Shown here piece by piece: positions 16,348 through 25,100 of a stretch of DNA of 64,000 nucleotides. A program made the translations under genes and the position numbers. Under the pieces are notes generated by a model that was given only the letters and a program-made list of their open reading frames with translations, was not told the DNA's origin and made no database searches. The first letter of the stretch is position 1, and each line of letters begins with the position of its first letter. The DNA is from Flavobacterium agri (lineage in GTDB: Bacteria > Bacteroidota > Bacteroidia > Flavobacteriales > Flavobacteriaceae), in the NCBI RefSeq assembly GCF_013401995.1, contig NZ_JACBJI010000002.1, positions 703,867 to 767,866 of the forward strand, read 5' to 3'.

Positions 16348-16701
16348 TTATCCGTGGTATACGCGCGATGCGATTATTTTTCCGTTTTCGACTTCGAGCA
16401 CTTCGGCGACGAGCAAATCTTCTTCATTTTCAAGTTCACGGACATATTCCATAAACACTTGGCGATCATTTGCGGTCAGCGAAGTGATTTTATAAAACAA
16501 CGTCGGAAGTCGGTCAAAAGCATCCTGCCACCATTCGCGCATGGCTGCTTTTCCGGTAACCAAACCATTGGTTTCGGGCTTCCTGATTTTGAGCTTCGGG
16601 CTGTAATGTTCGGCATTGTCGTGATAAAGCAACAGAAGCCTTTCAAGGTCTTTCGCGTTGAAGGCGTCCATCCATTCAACGGCTATGTATTCTACGGACA
16701 T
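16348..16701 (-). CDS. SnoaL/NTF2-like family protein
   Basis: A 117-residue protein with the cone-shaped NTF2-like pattern: an N-terminal helix VEYIAVEWMDAFNAKDLERLL, then LYHDNAEHYSPK, and KAAMREWWQDAFDRLP. It ends in paired strands (LLVAEVLEVENGKIIASRVYHG). Such proteins bind small ligands or act as isomerases. No specific role can be given. It is the first gene of a two-gene unit with the DUF885 lipoprotein, whose start lies 1 nt behind its stop codon. Confidence 0.75.
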   Translation of the reverse strand: MSVEYIAVEWMDAFNAKDLERLLLLYHDNAEHYSPKLKIRKPETNGLVTGKAAMREWWQDAFDRLPTLFYKITSLTANDRQVFMEYVRELENEEDLLVAEVLEVENGKIIASRVYHG

Positions 16702-16739
16702 AAAAAATTAATTTGCCTAAAAATACACATTTGTCCGCG

Positions 16740-17042
16740 TTAGGCCGCGGTTGTTTCGGAATCAAGCCATAAAAGTTCGGAAAGGCATGGATTCGCGCGC
16801 ATGATCAACCGCCATTTTTGGCTTTCCTTCCACTTTTTTATTTCCGCGACCCGTGATTCGGCAAGAGAAAGTTTACTGAACGTCTCGAAATAGATGAGAT
16901 GTGTCGCATGGATTTCCTTCGAAAACGAAGAGCACGCGATTAATTTGTGTTCTTCAAGTTTTTGCGTCAAATCGTCGGTCGCACCGATATAGAGATAAGT
17001 GCGCGCGACATTGGTGAAGATGTACAGGTAACAAAATTGCAT
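16740..17042 (-). CDS. GIY-YIG nuclease family protein
   Basis: 100 residues from the ATG at 17042 (MQFCYLYIFTNVARTYLYIG). The frame continues 22 residues upstream without family similarity. The two motif strands read YLYIFTN and YLYIGAT, separated by the usual spacing. They are followed by DDLTQKLEEHK and a helix with ESRVAEIKKWKESQKWRLI, the pattern of short stand-alone (UPF0213-like) GIY-YIG proteins. The role of these proteins is not settled. They may nick DNA. It lies next to a palindromic repeat (17132-17169). A second GIY-YIG gene is at the right end of the window. Confidence 0.8.
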   Translation of the reverse strand: MQFCYLYIFTNVARTYLYIGATDDLTQKLEEHKLIACSSFSKEIHATHLIYFETFSKLSLAESRVAEIKKWKESQKWRLIMRANPCLSELLWLDSETTAA

Positions 17043-17131
17043 GGCGTATAGATTAGACGATAAAAGTAGCGTGCAAGCTCGAAATCCGGTTACAGATTTT
17101 CTGTACATTTTGTGAAAATTGAGGAAAAATG

Positions 17132-17169
17132 ACAGACCTCAAAGGTTTTTAAAAACCTTTGAGGTCTGT
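17132..17169. repeat. Palindromic repeat (REP-like), copy A
   Basis: A perfect 38-bp palindrome with half-site ACAGACCTCAAAGGTTTTT and no spacer. Its core ACCTCAAAGGTTTT is shared with copies at 40165-40197 and 40662-40694. It lies between a GIY-YIG gene and rluB-like gene, and on the minus strand it could act as terminator of the latter. A box TTTTCTGTACATTTTGT lies just before it (17096-17112), and a similar box follows the copy at 40662. Confidence 0.85.
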
Positions 17170-17193
17170 TCTATAAGCTCGAAACAGACTATT

Positions 17194-18066
17194 CTACCCG
17201 TTTCTCAAATTGATCACTTCCTGTTCCGTCAAAAACCTCCAGTTTCCTCTCGGCAAGTTCTTTTTGGTCAATCCTGCAAACGAAACGCGGTCGATTTTAA
17301 GCACATTGTATTTGAACTGCTCGAAAATCGCACGCACGACTTTTACGTTCGCGGTTCGCAATTTCAGGCCGATTTCTGTTTTCGGCTCGCCTTCCACATA
17401 ACTGATTTCGTCCACGAACAAACGATGTTCATCGAGCGTCACGCCACCCGAAATCTTCTCGAGATCCTCAAATTTAAGGTTGCGGTCAAGCGACACCTGA
17501 TATATTTTTGGCGACTTCTGGTTCGGTTTGCCAAATTTCACGACCATATCGTTGTCGTTCGTAAAAAGCAGCAATCCCGTAGTCGTTTTGTCCATACGCC
17601 CGACAGGTTTCAAGTTCGGCACACCCGATGAGCGAACCAGATCCAAAACATTGTTCGAACCTTTTTCCTCATCGCCCGACGTACTGAAATTCTTAGGTTT
17701 GTTAAGCAGCACATATTCCTTGCGCTCAGGCGTGATAAGGCTTCCGTCGAAATTCACCACATCTCCGGGTTTCACTTTGTAACCCATTTCGGTCACGACG
17801 GCGCCATTGACTTTCACATTGCCCGATTGGATATAAATATCCGCATCTCGACGCGAGCAAGCACCCGAATTCGCGATGTATTTATTGAGCCTGATTTCGT
17901 CCGAAGCCTTTGCCGCTTTGGCTGGAGCCGCTTCCTTCTTAGGTTTTTGCGTGCGTTTTGGCAAAGCCGGTTTTGCATCCGATTTCGGCTTAAAAAAGTT
18001 TGTACGCCCGTCTTTTCCTTTGCTGCGGTCGAAACGCTTGTCGTTGTTAGGCTTGTCCATCCCCAT
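17194..18066 (-). CDS. Pseudouridine synthase, RsuA/RluB type
   Basis: 290 residues. An unstructured basic N-terminal extension of about 55 residues (rich in Lys, Asp and Asn) precedes the S4 RNA-binding domain (IRLNKYIANSGACSRRDADIYI). The catalytic domain has the motif GRMDKTTTGLLLFTND, with the nucleophilic Asp. The family converts uridine to pseudouridine in 16S or 23S rRNA. The RsuA/RluB/RluE/RluF branch is clear, but the exact target is not. A -7 element TATCTTTG lies at 18078-18085. The ATG at 18060 (third residue) would give a longer leader and is a possible alternative start. Confidence 0.9.
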   Translation of the reverse strand: MGMDKPNNDKRFDRSKGKDGRTNFFKPKSDAKPALPKRTQKPKKEAAPAKAAKASDEIRLNKYIANSGACSRRDADIYIQSGNVKVNGAVVTEMGYKVKPGDVVNFDGSLITPERKEYVLLNKPKNFSTSGDEEKGSNNVLDLVRSSGVPNLKPVGRMDKTTTGLLLFTNDNDMVVKFGKPNQKSPKIYQVSLDRNLKFEDLEKISGGVTLDEHRLFVDEISYVEGEPKTEIGLKLRTANVKVVRAIFEQFKYNVLKIDRVSFAGLTKKNLPRGNWRFLTEQEVINLRNG

Positions 18067-18077
18067 TAAATTTTTGG

Positions 18078-18085
18078 CAAAGATA
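18078..18085 (-). promoter_or_regulatory. -7 element of the pseudouridine synthase gene
   Basis: TATCTTTG on the minus strand, a full TAnnTTTG match, 11 nt before the first possible start codon at 18066. Confidence 0.5.
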
Positions 18086-18135
18086 CGTAAGGTTCAGGGT
18101 TTAGGGCGCACAGATGTGGTATTTGTTGTAAGAAG

Positions 18136-18275
18136 CCAATCCGGCTGTCCGCTGCAAGTCCTCGGCTCCAAGCCAAATTTTTTTGCATTTGGCCGCGAGC
18201 TTCCTGAGGTCGCTGCGCCAAAAGCTAAAAATAAAGGCTTGTTTCCTGTGGGCTTTCCGCTGCCATCCGGGCTAG
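18136..18275 (-). ncRNA. Structured intergenic element, copy 2
   Basis: On the minus strand, CCTAGCCCGGATGGCAGCGG starts a region that ends in TTGCAGCGGACAGCCGG about 130 nt later. It lies downstream of the UbiA-type gene. Inside are several potential stems, including AAATTTGGCTTGG with its partner sequence CAAGCC. The first 12 bases are identical to copy 3 at 38152. The whole 18067-18321 stretch contains no gene. Short ORFs here are fortuitous. Confidence 0.45.
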
Positions 18276-18321
18276 GAGGCAAGTGTCGGACAATAAAAAT
18301 AAATAATGAGAATAAGGAATA

Positions 18322-19278
18322 TCAAAGTCCCGACATCAACATCTTTTTCCCGTTCCACAAAACGCTGGGTTCGATCAAAACGATGCAGAAAACGCCGGCC
18401 ACGATCAAAAATTTGAGCATGTTATGTAATGCCAGAAACTGTTTGCGTTTGTCGGCTTGCCATAAAAAAAGTACGAAAAAGAGTAGGAATCCGAGACACA
18501 CATAGAAGTAGATATCCATATAACCCACGTCGAACATATTGATCAACGCATACACCGGAATTACCGTAAGCACGACCAAAACCGTAATTATTCTTTTCGA
18601 AACGTTTTCGCCGTAAACCACGGGAATCGTCTTGTAATCGGTGGCAAAATCACCTCGTAAGTTCTCGAGGTCCTTGGTCATCTCACGAATCAACAAAAGC
18701 AAAAACAGGAAAGACGCGTGCGAAATGATGATCTCGAGCTGCATCGGCCGGAACATGCTGTTCGGATCGAGTTTTCCGAAGTACAGCAAAATCCCGAAAA
18801 ACGGCGCAATAGCAAGCAAACAAGCCGAAACGTTGCCGATAATCGCATATTTTTTAAGCTTGTGCGAATAGAACCAGATCACGAAAATGTACATCGCATA
18901 GAACAACGCCACGCGCCAAGATACGAGCCATCCGACGAAAACCGCTAGAAAATTGAGTGAAAAATAAACATACAATTTGGTTTTCTGGCTTACCAATCGG
19001 TCGAGCATCGACTTGCGCGGCCGGTTGATCAGGTCTTTTTCCGAATCGTAAAAATTGTTGATGATATAACCCGAAGCGATCGCGATAGAAGACGCCAAGA
19101 CCAACAAAAAGATATTGATGTCCAAAATCACCTCGAGTGCGCCCATTTCGGGTGGCGACAAAATGAAAATCGCCGAAAGGTACTGCGCCAAAGCGATCAC
19201 GGGAATGTTATAACCGCGAACCACCGAGAACATGCTTGCGATTTTCTTGAGCAGCAATTTGTTCTTGCGGTTGAGCAT
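18322..19278 (-). CDS. UbiA-family prenyltransferase (geranylgeranylglycerol-phosphate geranylgeranyltransferase-like)
   Basis: A 318-residue membrane protein with about eight hydrophobic segments. The prenyl-diphosphate/Mg2+ site is NNFYDSEKD (NxxxDxxxD), followed by RPRKSML. A second Asp-rich region reads EMTKDLENLRGD. UbiA enzymes transfer prenyl chains to aromatic or glycerol acceptors. Genes of this kind next to mevalonate genes in Bacteroidota are usually named GGGP geranylgeranyltransferase. The acceptor cannot be proven from sequence. It is followed on the same strand by no close gene and preceded by mevalonate kinase with a 36-nt gap, so they are co-transcribed. Confidence 0.8.
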   Translation of the reverse strand: MLNRKNKLLLKKIASMFSVVRGYNIPVIALAQYLSAIFILSPPEMGALEVILDINIFLLVLASSIAIASGYIINNFYDSEKDLINRPRKSMLDRLVSQKTKLYVYFSLNFLAVFVGWLVSWRVALFYAMYIFVIWFYSHKLKKYAIIGNVSACLLAIAPFFGILLYFGKLDPNSMFRPMQLEIIISHASFLFLLLLIREMTKDLENLRGDFATDYKTIPVVYGENVSKRIITVLVVLTVIPVYALINMFDVGYMDIYFYVCLGFLLFFVLFLWQADKRKQFLALHNMLKFLIVAGVFCIVLIEPSVLWNGKKMLMSGL

Positions 19279-19314
19279 CCGGTTGGAATTTGTGATTGTG
19301 TCCTTCGGGAAATC

Positions 19315-20253
19315 CTAGAACTGGTAAACGACTTCGAGTTTGTAGTCTTTGAGTGCTTTTTGCGCTTTCTCCAAATCTTCGGTAAAGCCCAAAATATAAC
19401 CGCCGCCGCCAGATCCGCAAAGCTTCAGGTAATAATCGTTAGAATCGATGCCGTGTTGCCAGATGCCGTGGAATTGTTCGGGAATCATCGGCTTGAAATT
19501 GTTCAAAACGACTTTCGAAAGTTTCTTGGTATTGGCAAAAAGCGACTTCATATCGCCTCCGAGGAAATTCTCGACACAAGCGTCGGTATATTTCACGAAC
19601 TGGTTTTTGAGCATCGCACGGAAACCTTTGTCCTTGAGGTTTTCCATAAAAATGTTCACCATCGGTGCGGTTTCGCCTACGATTCCGGAATCGAGCAAAA
19701 ACACGGCTCCGTGACCGGTCGCTTTTTGGGCAGGAATTCCGGTCGCTTCGATATTGTCTTTTGAATTGATCAGAATCGGGATGCTCAAATATGAGTTCAA
19801 CGGATCGAGACCGGAACTTTTTCCGTGGAAAAACGATTCCATGTGACCGAAAATCGTCTTGAGCGTAAGCAATTTCTCGCGCGTAAGGTTTTCGAGAACC
19901 GTGATTTTATTCTTGGCGTATTTGTCGTAAATCGCCGCGACCAAAGCGCCGCTCGATCCGACGCCGTATCCTTGCGGGATAGACGAATCGAAGTACATGC
20001 CTTCGGCTACATCGTGATGTAATTGGGCAATGTCGAACTGCACCAAATCTGGATGTTCGGTTTGCAAATTCTCGAGATAGAATACGAAACGGCTTAGGCT
20101 CGCGTTCGATTTTTTGGCGTCCTCGTCTGGGTTTTCGGCCACTTTGAGCGCGCCTTTGTAATAATTGTATGGGATAGAAAGTCCTTTAGAATCCTTGATG
20201 ATTCCGTATTCGCCGAACAGGAGAATTTTTGAATAGAATAACGGTCCTTTCAT
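19315..20253 (-). CDS. Mevalonate kinase-like GHMP kinase
   Basis: 312 residues of GHMP-kinase type. The N-terminal strand reads YSKILLFGEYGII, the glycine/serine-rich ATP loop PQGYGVGSSGALVAAIYD is in the first half, and the C-terminal motif reads LCGSGGGGYILGF. The kinase phosphorylates mevalonate in isoprenoid synthesis. Its position between a mevalonate-diphosphate decarboxylase gene and a UbiA prenyltransferase supports this assignment over other GHMP kinases. The next gene upstream ends 78 nt away, so the three genes probably form one unit. No phosphomevalonate kinase is in the window. Confidence 0.85.
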   Translation of the reverse strand: MKGPLFYSKILLFGEYGIIKDSKGLSIPYNYYKGALKVAENPDEDAKKSNASLSRFVFYLENLQTEHPDLVQFDIAQLHHDVAEGMYFDSSIPQGYGVGSSGALVAAIYDKYAKNKITVLENLTREKLLTLKTIFGHMESFFHGKSSGLDPLNSYLSIPILINSKDNIEATGIPAQKATGHGAVFLLDSGIVGETAPMVNIFMENLKDKGFRAMLKNQFVKYTDACVENFLGGDMKSLFANTKKLSKVVLNNFKPMIPEQFHGIWQHGIDSNDYYLKLCGSGGGGYILGFTEDLEKAQKALKDYKLEVVYQF

Positions 20254-20331
20254 TTTATTTGGTGTTTAGCGTATAACGCAGGAACGCTCGATTTATTAGT
20301 GTAAAGTTACGCAATTTAAAACGCCGAACTT

Positions 20332-21411
20332 TCAAAAGTTTTGTGCACCTGCGCCGATTCGGTCGCAAATGTACTCTCCATTTTTGCAAAACGCAACTAA
20401 TTCATCCTTAATAAATTGCAAAACTTCTACTGCAACGTTTTCGGGATAAAGTACGTGTACGTTCGCTCCGGCGTCTAAAGTGAAACAAACGGGCATTGCG
20501 GTTTCCCGTCTGAATTTCCAGATTTTATTGATGATTTCGAGCGTGTTCGGTTTCATCAGGATAAAATACGGATTAGACGTCATCATCATCGCATGCAACG
20601 TCAATGCCTCGCTTTCGACGATGGAGATGAAACTTTCCAAATCGCCCGATACCAGTGAATTTTTTACTTTCGACAGGTTCTCGTGCGCTTGTTCAAAACG
20701 TCTTTCGGCAAACGGATGCCCGATCATCAAGTCGTGACCGACCGTACTCGAAACCTCTTTTTGCCCTTTCTCTACAAGCAAAATCGCATCCTGGTAATTC
20801 TTGAAATTCGGATGGATTCCGAACGGGAATTCCACGCCAAATAAATCAGAACTTCCTTCAATTTCGGCATGTTTTCCCCAAACCACGACTTCGCCTTTTA
20901 CGCTGCGGCACGCACTTCCGGAGCCAAGCCTTGCCAAAAAAGATGCTTTTTTCCAGAAATGATCGTCGGTCATTTGAGGATTGAGCGCTTTTTCCAAACT
21001 CATCAAATTGACCGATAAAGCCGCCATTCCCGAAGCCGAAGACGCGATTCCCGATGAATGCGGAAACGTATTGCGCGTATCGATTTTAAAATGATAGTCT
21101 TTCAAAAATGGCAAATAGCGTTCTATGCGTTCGAAAAACTTGATGATTTTGGGTTTAAAATCCTCTTTCGGTTGTGCTTCAAAAAGCAAATCGAAAGAGA
21201 AGTTCCCGTCGTTTGCGCGTTTTGAAAATTCCAGTTCCGTTACGGTCTTACAAGAATCCAGTGTAAAACTGATCGATGGATTCGCAGGCAATTGCGGTTC
21301 TATCTTACCCCAATATTTCACCAAGGCAATGTTGCTCGGCGCGCTCCATTCAAAACGGCCGTTTTCAGGATAAGTAGCGTAAGGTTTCGGGATGAAATCG
21401 ACGTCTTGCGA
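20332..21411 (-). CDS. mvaD: Diphosphomevalonate decarboxylase
   Basis: 359 residues from the ATG at 21411 (MSQDVDFIPKPYATYP). The ATG at 21432 is excluded because the -7 element TATCTTTG (21430-21437) overlaps it. Family motifs are SAPSNIALVKYWGK near the N-terminus, the ATP loop HSSGIASSASGMAALSVN, and GSGSACRSV. The enzyme converts mevalonate diphosphate to isopentenyl diphosphate in the cytosol. It is the first gene of the cluster with mevalonate kinase and a prenyltransferase, showing that this organism makes isoprenoids by the mevalonate route, as usual in Flavobacteriia. Confidence 0.92.
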   Translation of the reverse strand, partial: SQDVDFIPKPYATYPENGRFEWSAPSNIALVKYWGKIEPQLPANPSISFTLDSCKTVTELEFSKRANDGNFSFDLLFEAQPKEDFKPKIIKFFERIERYLPFLKDYHFKIDTRNTFPHSSGIASSASGMAALSVNLMSLEKALNPQMTDDHFWKKASFLARLGSGSACRSVKGEVVVWGKHAEIEGSSDLFGVEFPFGIHPNFKNYQDAILLVEKGQKEVSSTVGHDLMIGHPFAERRFEQAHENLSKVKNSLVSGDLESFISIVESEALTLHAMMMTSNPYFILMKPNTLEIINKIWKFRRETAMPVCFTLDAGANVHVLYPENVAVEVLQFIKDELVAFCKNGEYICDRIGAGAQNF

Positions 21412-21429
21412 CATAAGATGAATTTTGGG

Positions 21430-21437
21430 CAAAGATA
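21430..21437 (-). promoter_or_regulatory. -7 element of the mevalonate cluster
   Basis: TATCTTTG (minus strand), a full TAnnTTTG match overlapping the upstream ATG of mvaD. This fixes the start at 21411, leaving a short leader. Confidence 0.55.
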
Positions 21438-21569
21438 GGTTGAAAGTGGTTAAGTGCTTAGGTGCTCAAGTGCGAAAGTTTGCAGTAGGAAAAAAGCCGT
21501 CATCAATATGGTGCTCGTTTCGTACTTTCGCCATTGCGCAACGTGTCCAAAGTGAAGCGCCTCTAAAAA

Positions 21570-22046
21570 ATGAACAAGTTCTCCAAAATCCTCATCATGG
21601 TCGCCACGTGCATCGGCGTCGGATATATTTCGGGCCAGGTCACCCAATCGAGTGTCGACACTTGGTTCCCGCTTCTTGAAAAACCATCGTTCAATCCGCC
21701 GAATTGGTTGTTTCTTCCCGTCTGGAGCACACTTTACGTATTGATGGGAGTCGCCGCCGGATTGGTTTGGGCACGTATCGATTTCGATAAGGACGAGGTT
21801 CGCAACGCACTCAAATTTTTCTTTATCCAATTAGGATTGAACGCCGCATGGTCGTTGGTTTTCTTCGGACTCAAGAACCCGTTGCTGGCTCTGATTGAAA
21901 TCGTTCTGCTTTGGCTGATGATATACGAGACCTGGTTCAAATTCAAAAAACTAAACAAAATTTCGGGATTCCTGTTTGTGCCGTATTTACTTTGGGTCAG
22001 TTTCGCGACAATCCTCAACGCATCCATTTGGTATTTGAACCGCTGA
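21570..22046 (+). CDS. tspO: TspO/MBR family protein
   Basis: 158 residues with five hydrophobic helices and the Trp-rich pattern of TspO. The sequence shows YISGQVTQSSVDTWF, EKPSFNPPNWLFLPVWSTLY (the conserved porphyrin/cholesterol-site loop), ARIDF, NAAWSLVFFGLKNP, and the end VSFATILNASIWYLN. The family binds tetrapyrroles and acts in stress or tetrapyrrole turnover in bacteria. The protein sits in the inner or outer membrane. It is a single gene, ended by a hairpin at 22087. Confidence 0.92.
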   Translation: MNKFSKILIMVATCIGVGYISGQVTQSSVDTWFPLLEKPSFNPPNWLFLPVWSTLYVLMGVAAGLVWARIDFDKDEVRNALKFFFIQLGLNAAWSLVFFGLKNPLLALIEIVLLWLMIYETWFKFKKLNKISGFLFVPYLLWVSFATILNASIWYLNR

Positions 22047-22085
22047 TTTTTTGGAGTGTCGGAGAATTTTGGGCATCCGTAAAAA

Positions 22086-22121
22086 AAAATCCCCTTCAGA
22101 ACGAGCCGAAGAGGATTTTCC
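22086..22121. terminator. Bidirectional terminator between tspO and the first T9SS gene
   Basis: AAAATCCCCTTC (22087-22098) pairs with GAAGAGGATTTT (22108-22119), with one mismatch. A-rich and T-rich ends lie on both strands. Confidence 0.7.
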
Positions 22122-22137
22122 CATTAAAACGATATCG

Positions 22138-25100
22138 TTATTCTATGACCAGTTTGCGAACCAATCGCTTGTCGCTTGCGGTCATTATCTCTACTAAATA
22201 AACGCCTTTTGATAATCCGGTCACGTTCACGTTGGCTTGCGATTGTTGCAAGCCATCGGTTTCGGTGACTTTCTTGCCCAGCATGTCATAAACCGAAATC
22301 TTAGAAAGCACTTCGCTCGTGTTGGTAAAACTTACCGTGAACACACTGTTCGCAGGATTCGGGAACAAAACGAAACTTGAAGCGTCGAAATCATCATTCT
22401 GCAACGCATCGATAAACATCGTATTGAACGTATTGGTCACAACGGCAGGATTGCTGTCGAAATAAATTTGGGCCGTATTCGGGATGATGTCGCCCGCCTG
22501 GAAACCAGGTTTTACTTTTATCTTGAAGAACACATAGCCTTTCGAAAGTTGATCGTTCTGCATTTGTCCCGGTAGCATGATGTAGTCAAAAATCCATTTT
22601 AAATGGTTCTGCTTGCGCTGTAGCACATAGTTATGGCTCGCATTGAGCATCACGACGGTATTCTCATCCAATTGAGGATCGAGAATGTCGTCAAGGCGAA
22701 CTTGGATTGCACTTGCCGTTCCCGTGTTTTGGAAATAGATGGTGTAGTACAAGAATTCATTTACGCTGAACGTATTGATATCGATCTGTTCGCCATGCGC
22801 TTCGATGATCATGTTCGGATCGTACGAATTCACGACAACCTGCGTATTCGAAAATGTATTGTTCGCTAAATCGATGTCGTTCGCTACAGCCGAAATCGTT
22901 ACGCCATTCGTGAGCAAATCGTCTTGGTTTACAGTTGGAGGCGCAGGCACGGAAAGCGTCACGATGAACATGCGTGTCTCGTTTGGCTGCAAGTCGGTGA
23001 AATTATACGTGAAACCATTCAAATTGGCGACCGTTCCTGGTTGAGAGACATCTGTAATGGTAACCAAGGCATCTTTTGTAAACGTGATCGTTCCCGAAGC
23101 CGGGCTCACGCCGTTATTCGTATAAATGACTTTATTTTGGTACGTCATTGCAGGCCGAGGCGCGCTGATAGAGACGATAGAAACCGCAACATCGTTGAAC
23201 GGTTGGGTCAGCGTAACCGGGAAATACACGATTTGCTCACCGCTGCCAACGGCGATATTCATGTCGTTGTACGAAGCCGATACTGTATAATAAGACGCAA
23301 ATCCAGACTGGATAACATAACCCAAATCGTAGCTGTTGACCGGATTGGCGTCGTAAAGATCGTAGCTTCCGAAAGGCGAATACACTTGCGAAATATCGCC
23401 TGAATCATTCTGCTCTACAGTAAACGATCCATGGTTGAAAGCATCTTCGCTCGCATCTTTTACACCGTTTGCATTTTCGTCAACAAAAGCCACCAATTGC
23501 AATTTGTCTGAACATTGAGGCGGACCAGAAGTGAAACTGCCGGCTTCTATAAATACGGCCGAATCGTATAATGAATCGTTTCGGTCAGCTACTACAAGTT
23601 TGATGTGGTACGGATGGTTAGGTATCACAACTGACGATGCCGTCATCACGGCCGTTTGTCCTATGAAATTAGTGGCGCCGTCGTAATCGGGAGTGCCGAA
23701 ATACTGGCCAAAATAGCCTTCATTTGCCGAAGCACAGCTCGTATTGTTCGCACCGTCGCGAATCGTCACTACCGAAACCGGATCCTGTGTTCCCGGAACA
23801 ACAGCCAAATTGGTGGTGATACCTGTTTCGAGATCGGTCAAAAGAAAAGCGAAAGCGTCGGCGTAATTGCATTGGAAAATCCCGTATTCATCTGAAGCGA
23901 AAAGGAAATTAAAGCTCATGAATTCGTTCAAAGCCGTAAAATCGAATTCGAGTTTAGTGGCATTCCTCGAATTCATCGGCGTTCCCAAAGTCGTACTGAT
24001 GATGGCTTCCAAATCTGCATCTCCAGGCCATTGAGCACCGCCGTCACTAAGTGCCGATGTGTTTGGTCCGGGAATATTCGCAGCATCTCCGGTGCTTAAA
24101 ACGATTCCCGATGTCAACGGAAAATTCGGATTGTCGTTCTGGAAAAAGCCGATGCCATTGGTAGAGCCGAAAGTCGTTCCGGTACTCGAGCTCACGTTGG
24201 TGATTTCCAGGCAAGGATTGTCTATCAAAACGTTGCTGATCAATTCTGAAGGCGTATAAAGTGTCGTATTCACGCTGAGCGGATTGGTTTCGGGAATAGC
24301 CGTAACGAACGAAACCGGCGGAGTCGAAACCGTCATCCAGCCTTCTTCGCAAATCGTCTTGATGCTTACGCTATAAGTCGTGTCCGGGGAAAGTCCGGTC
24401 AGGACGAATGGATTGCTTGATGTCGTGAAAGGTGAACCCGAAACAGAAGGCGTCACCGTCAATTGCCATTGCGTGGCATCGCCTACGGAAGTCCATCCGA
24501 TTGTTGCCGAATCGGTCGTTACATTGGTAACGGTGACTCCGTTCGCGACAAAACAATTCGACGGCGGACCGCAATATACCGAAGCGTCCCAACCCGGCAT
24601 GTTGACACTCGTGTCGCTTTTGAAAACGAAGGTCAGGCAACCGTCGGTGCTCGTCGATTCAAACGGGCCTGGAATGGTAGTTCCCCAAAATGATCCGGGC
24701 AATCCGCCGGGCACGTTGCCGCCGAGGTTGCCACTTGAAATCATCGGTGCCGAAGTGGAATTTCCGTTGTACACATATAATCCGTCCCAAGTGGCTTCGG
24801 TATTGAAAGAGTTGAACGAAACCGATACGACATCTCCGGGATTTTCAGGACAAATCGTGGTCGTAGCATTACTAAGGTTCGAATAATTTCCGTTCGCACC
24901 TCCGTTGTCGTAAAAATGTTCGCCGCATAGGGTTACGGGTTGCACGGTCGTCGCGATAGCTGACTGACTCCAGACGCTCACGCTGTTTTCGCAATGCGCA
25001 CGCACGTAAAAGCTATAACAAGTACTTGGACTTAATGCGGGAAACATATAAGGATTCGCCGTCACTAGTGTTCCGACTGAAGAAACCGTAGGTGCCGGTG

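Noticed and set aside
18094..18282. Short open frame on the minus strand in the spacer behind the UbiA gene
   Set aside because: It coincides with the structured element and has no start signals or protein-like composition.
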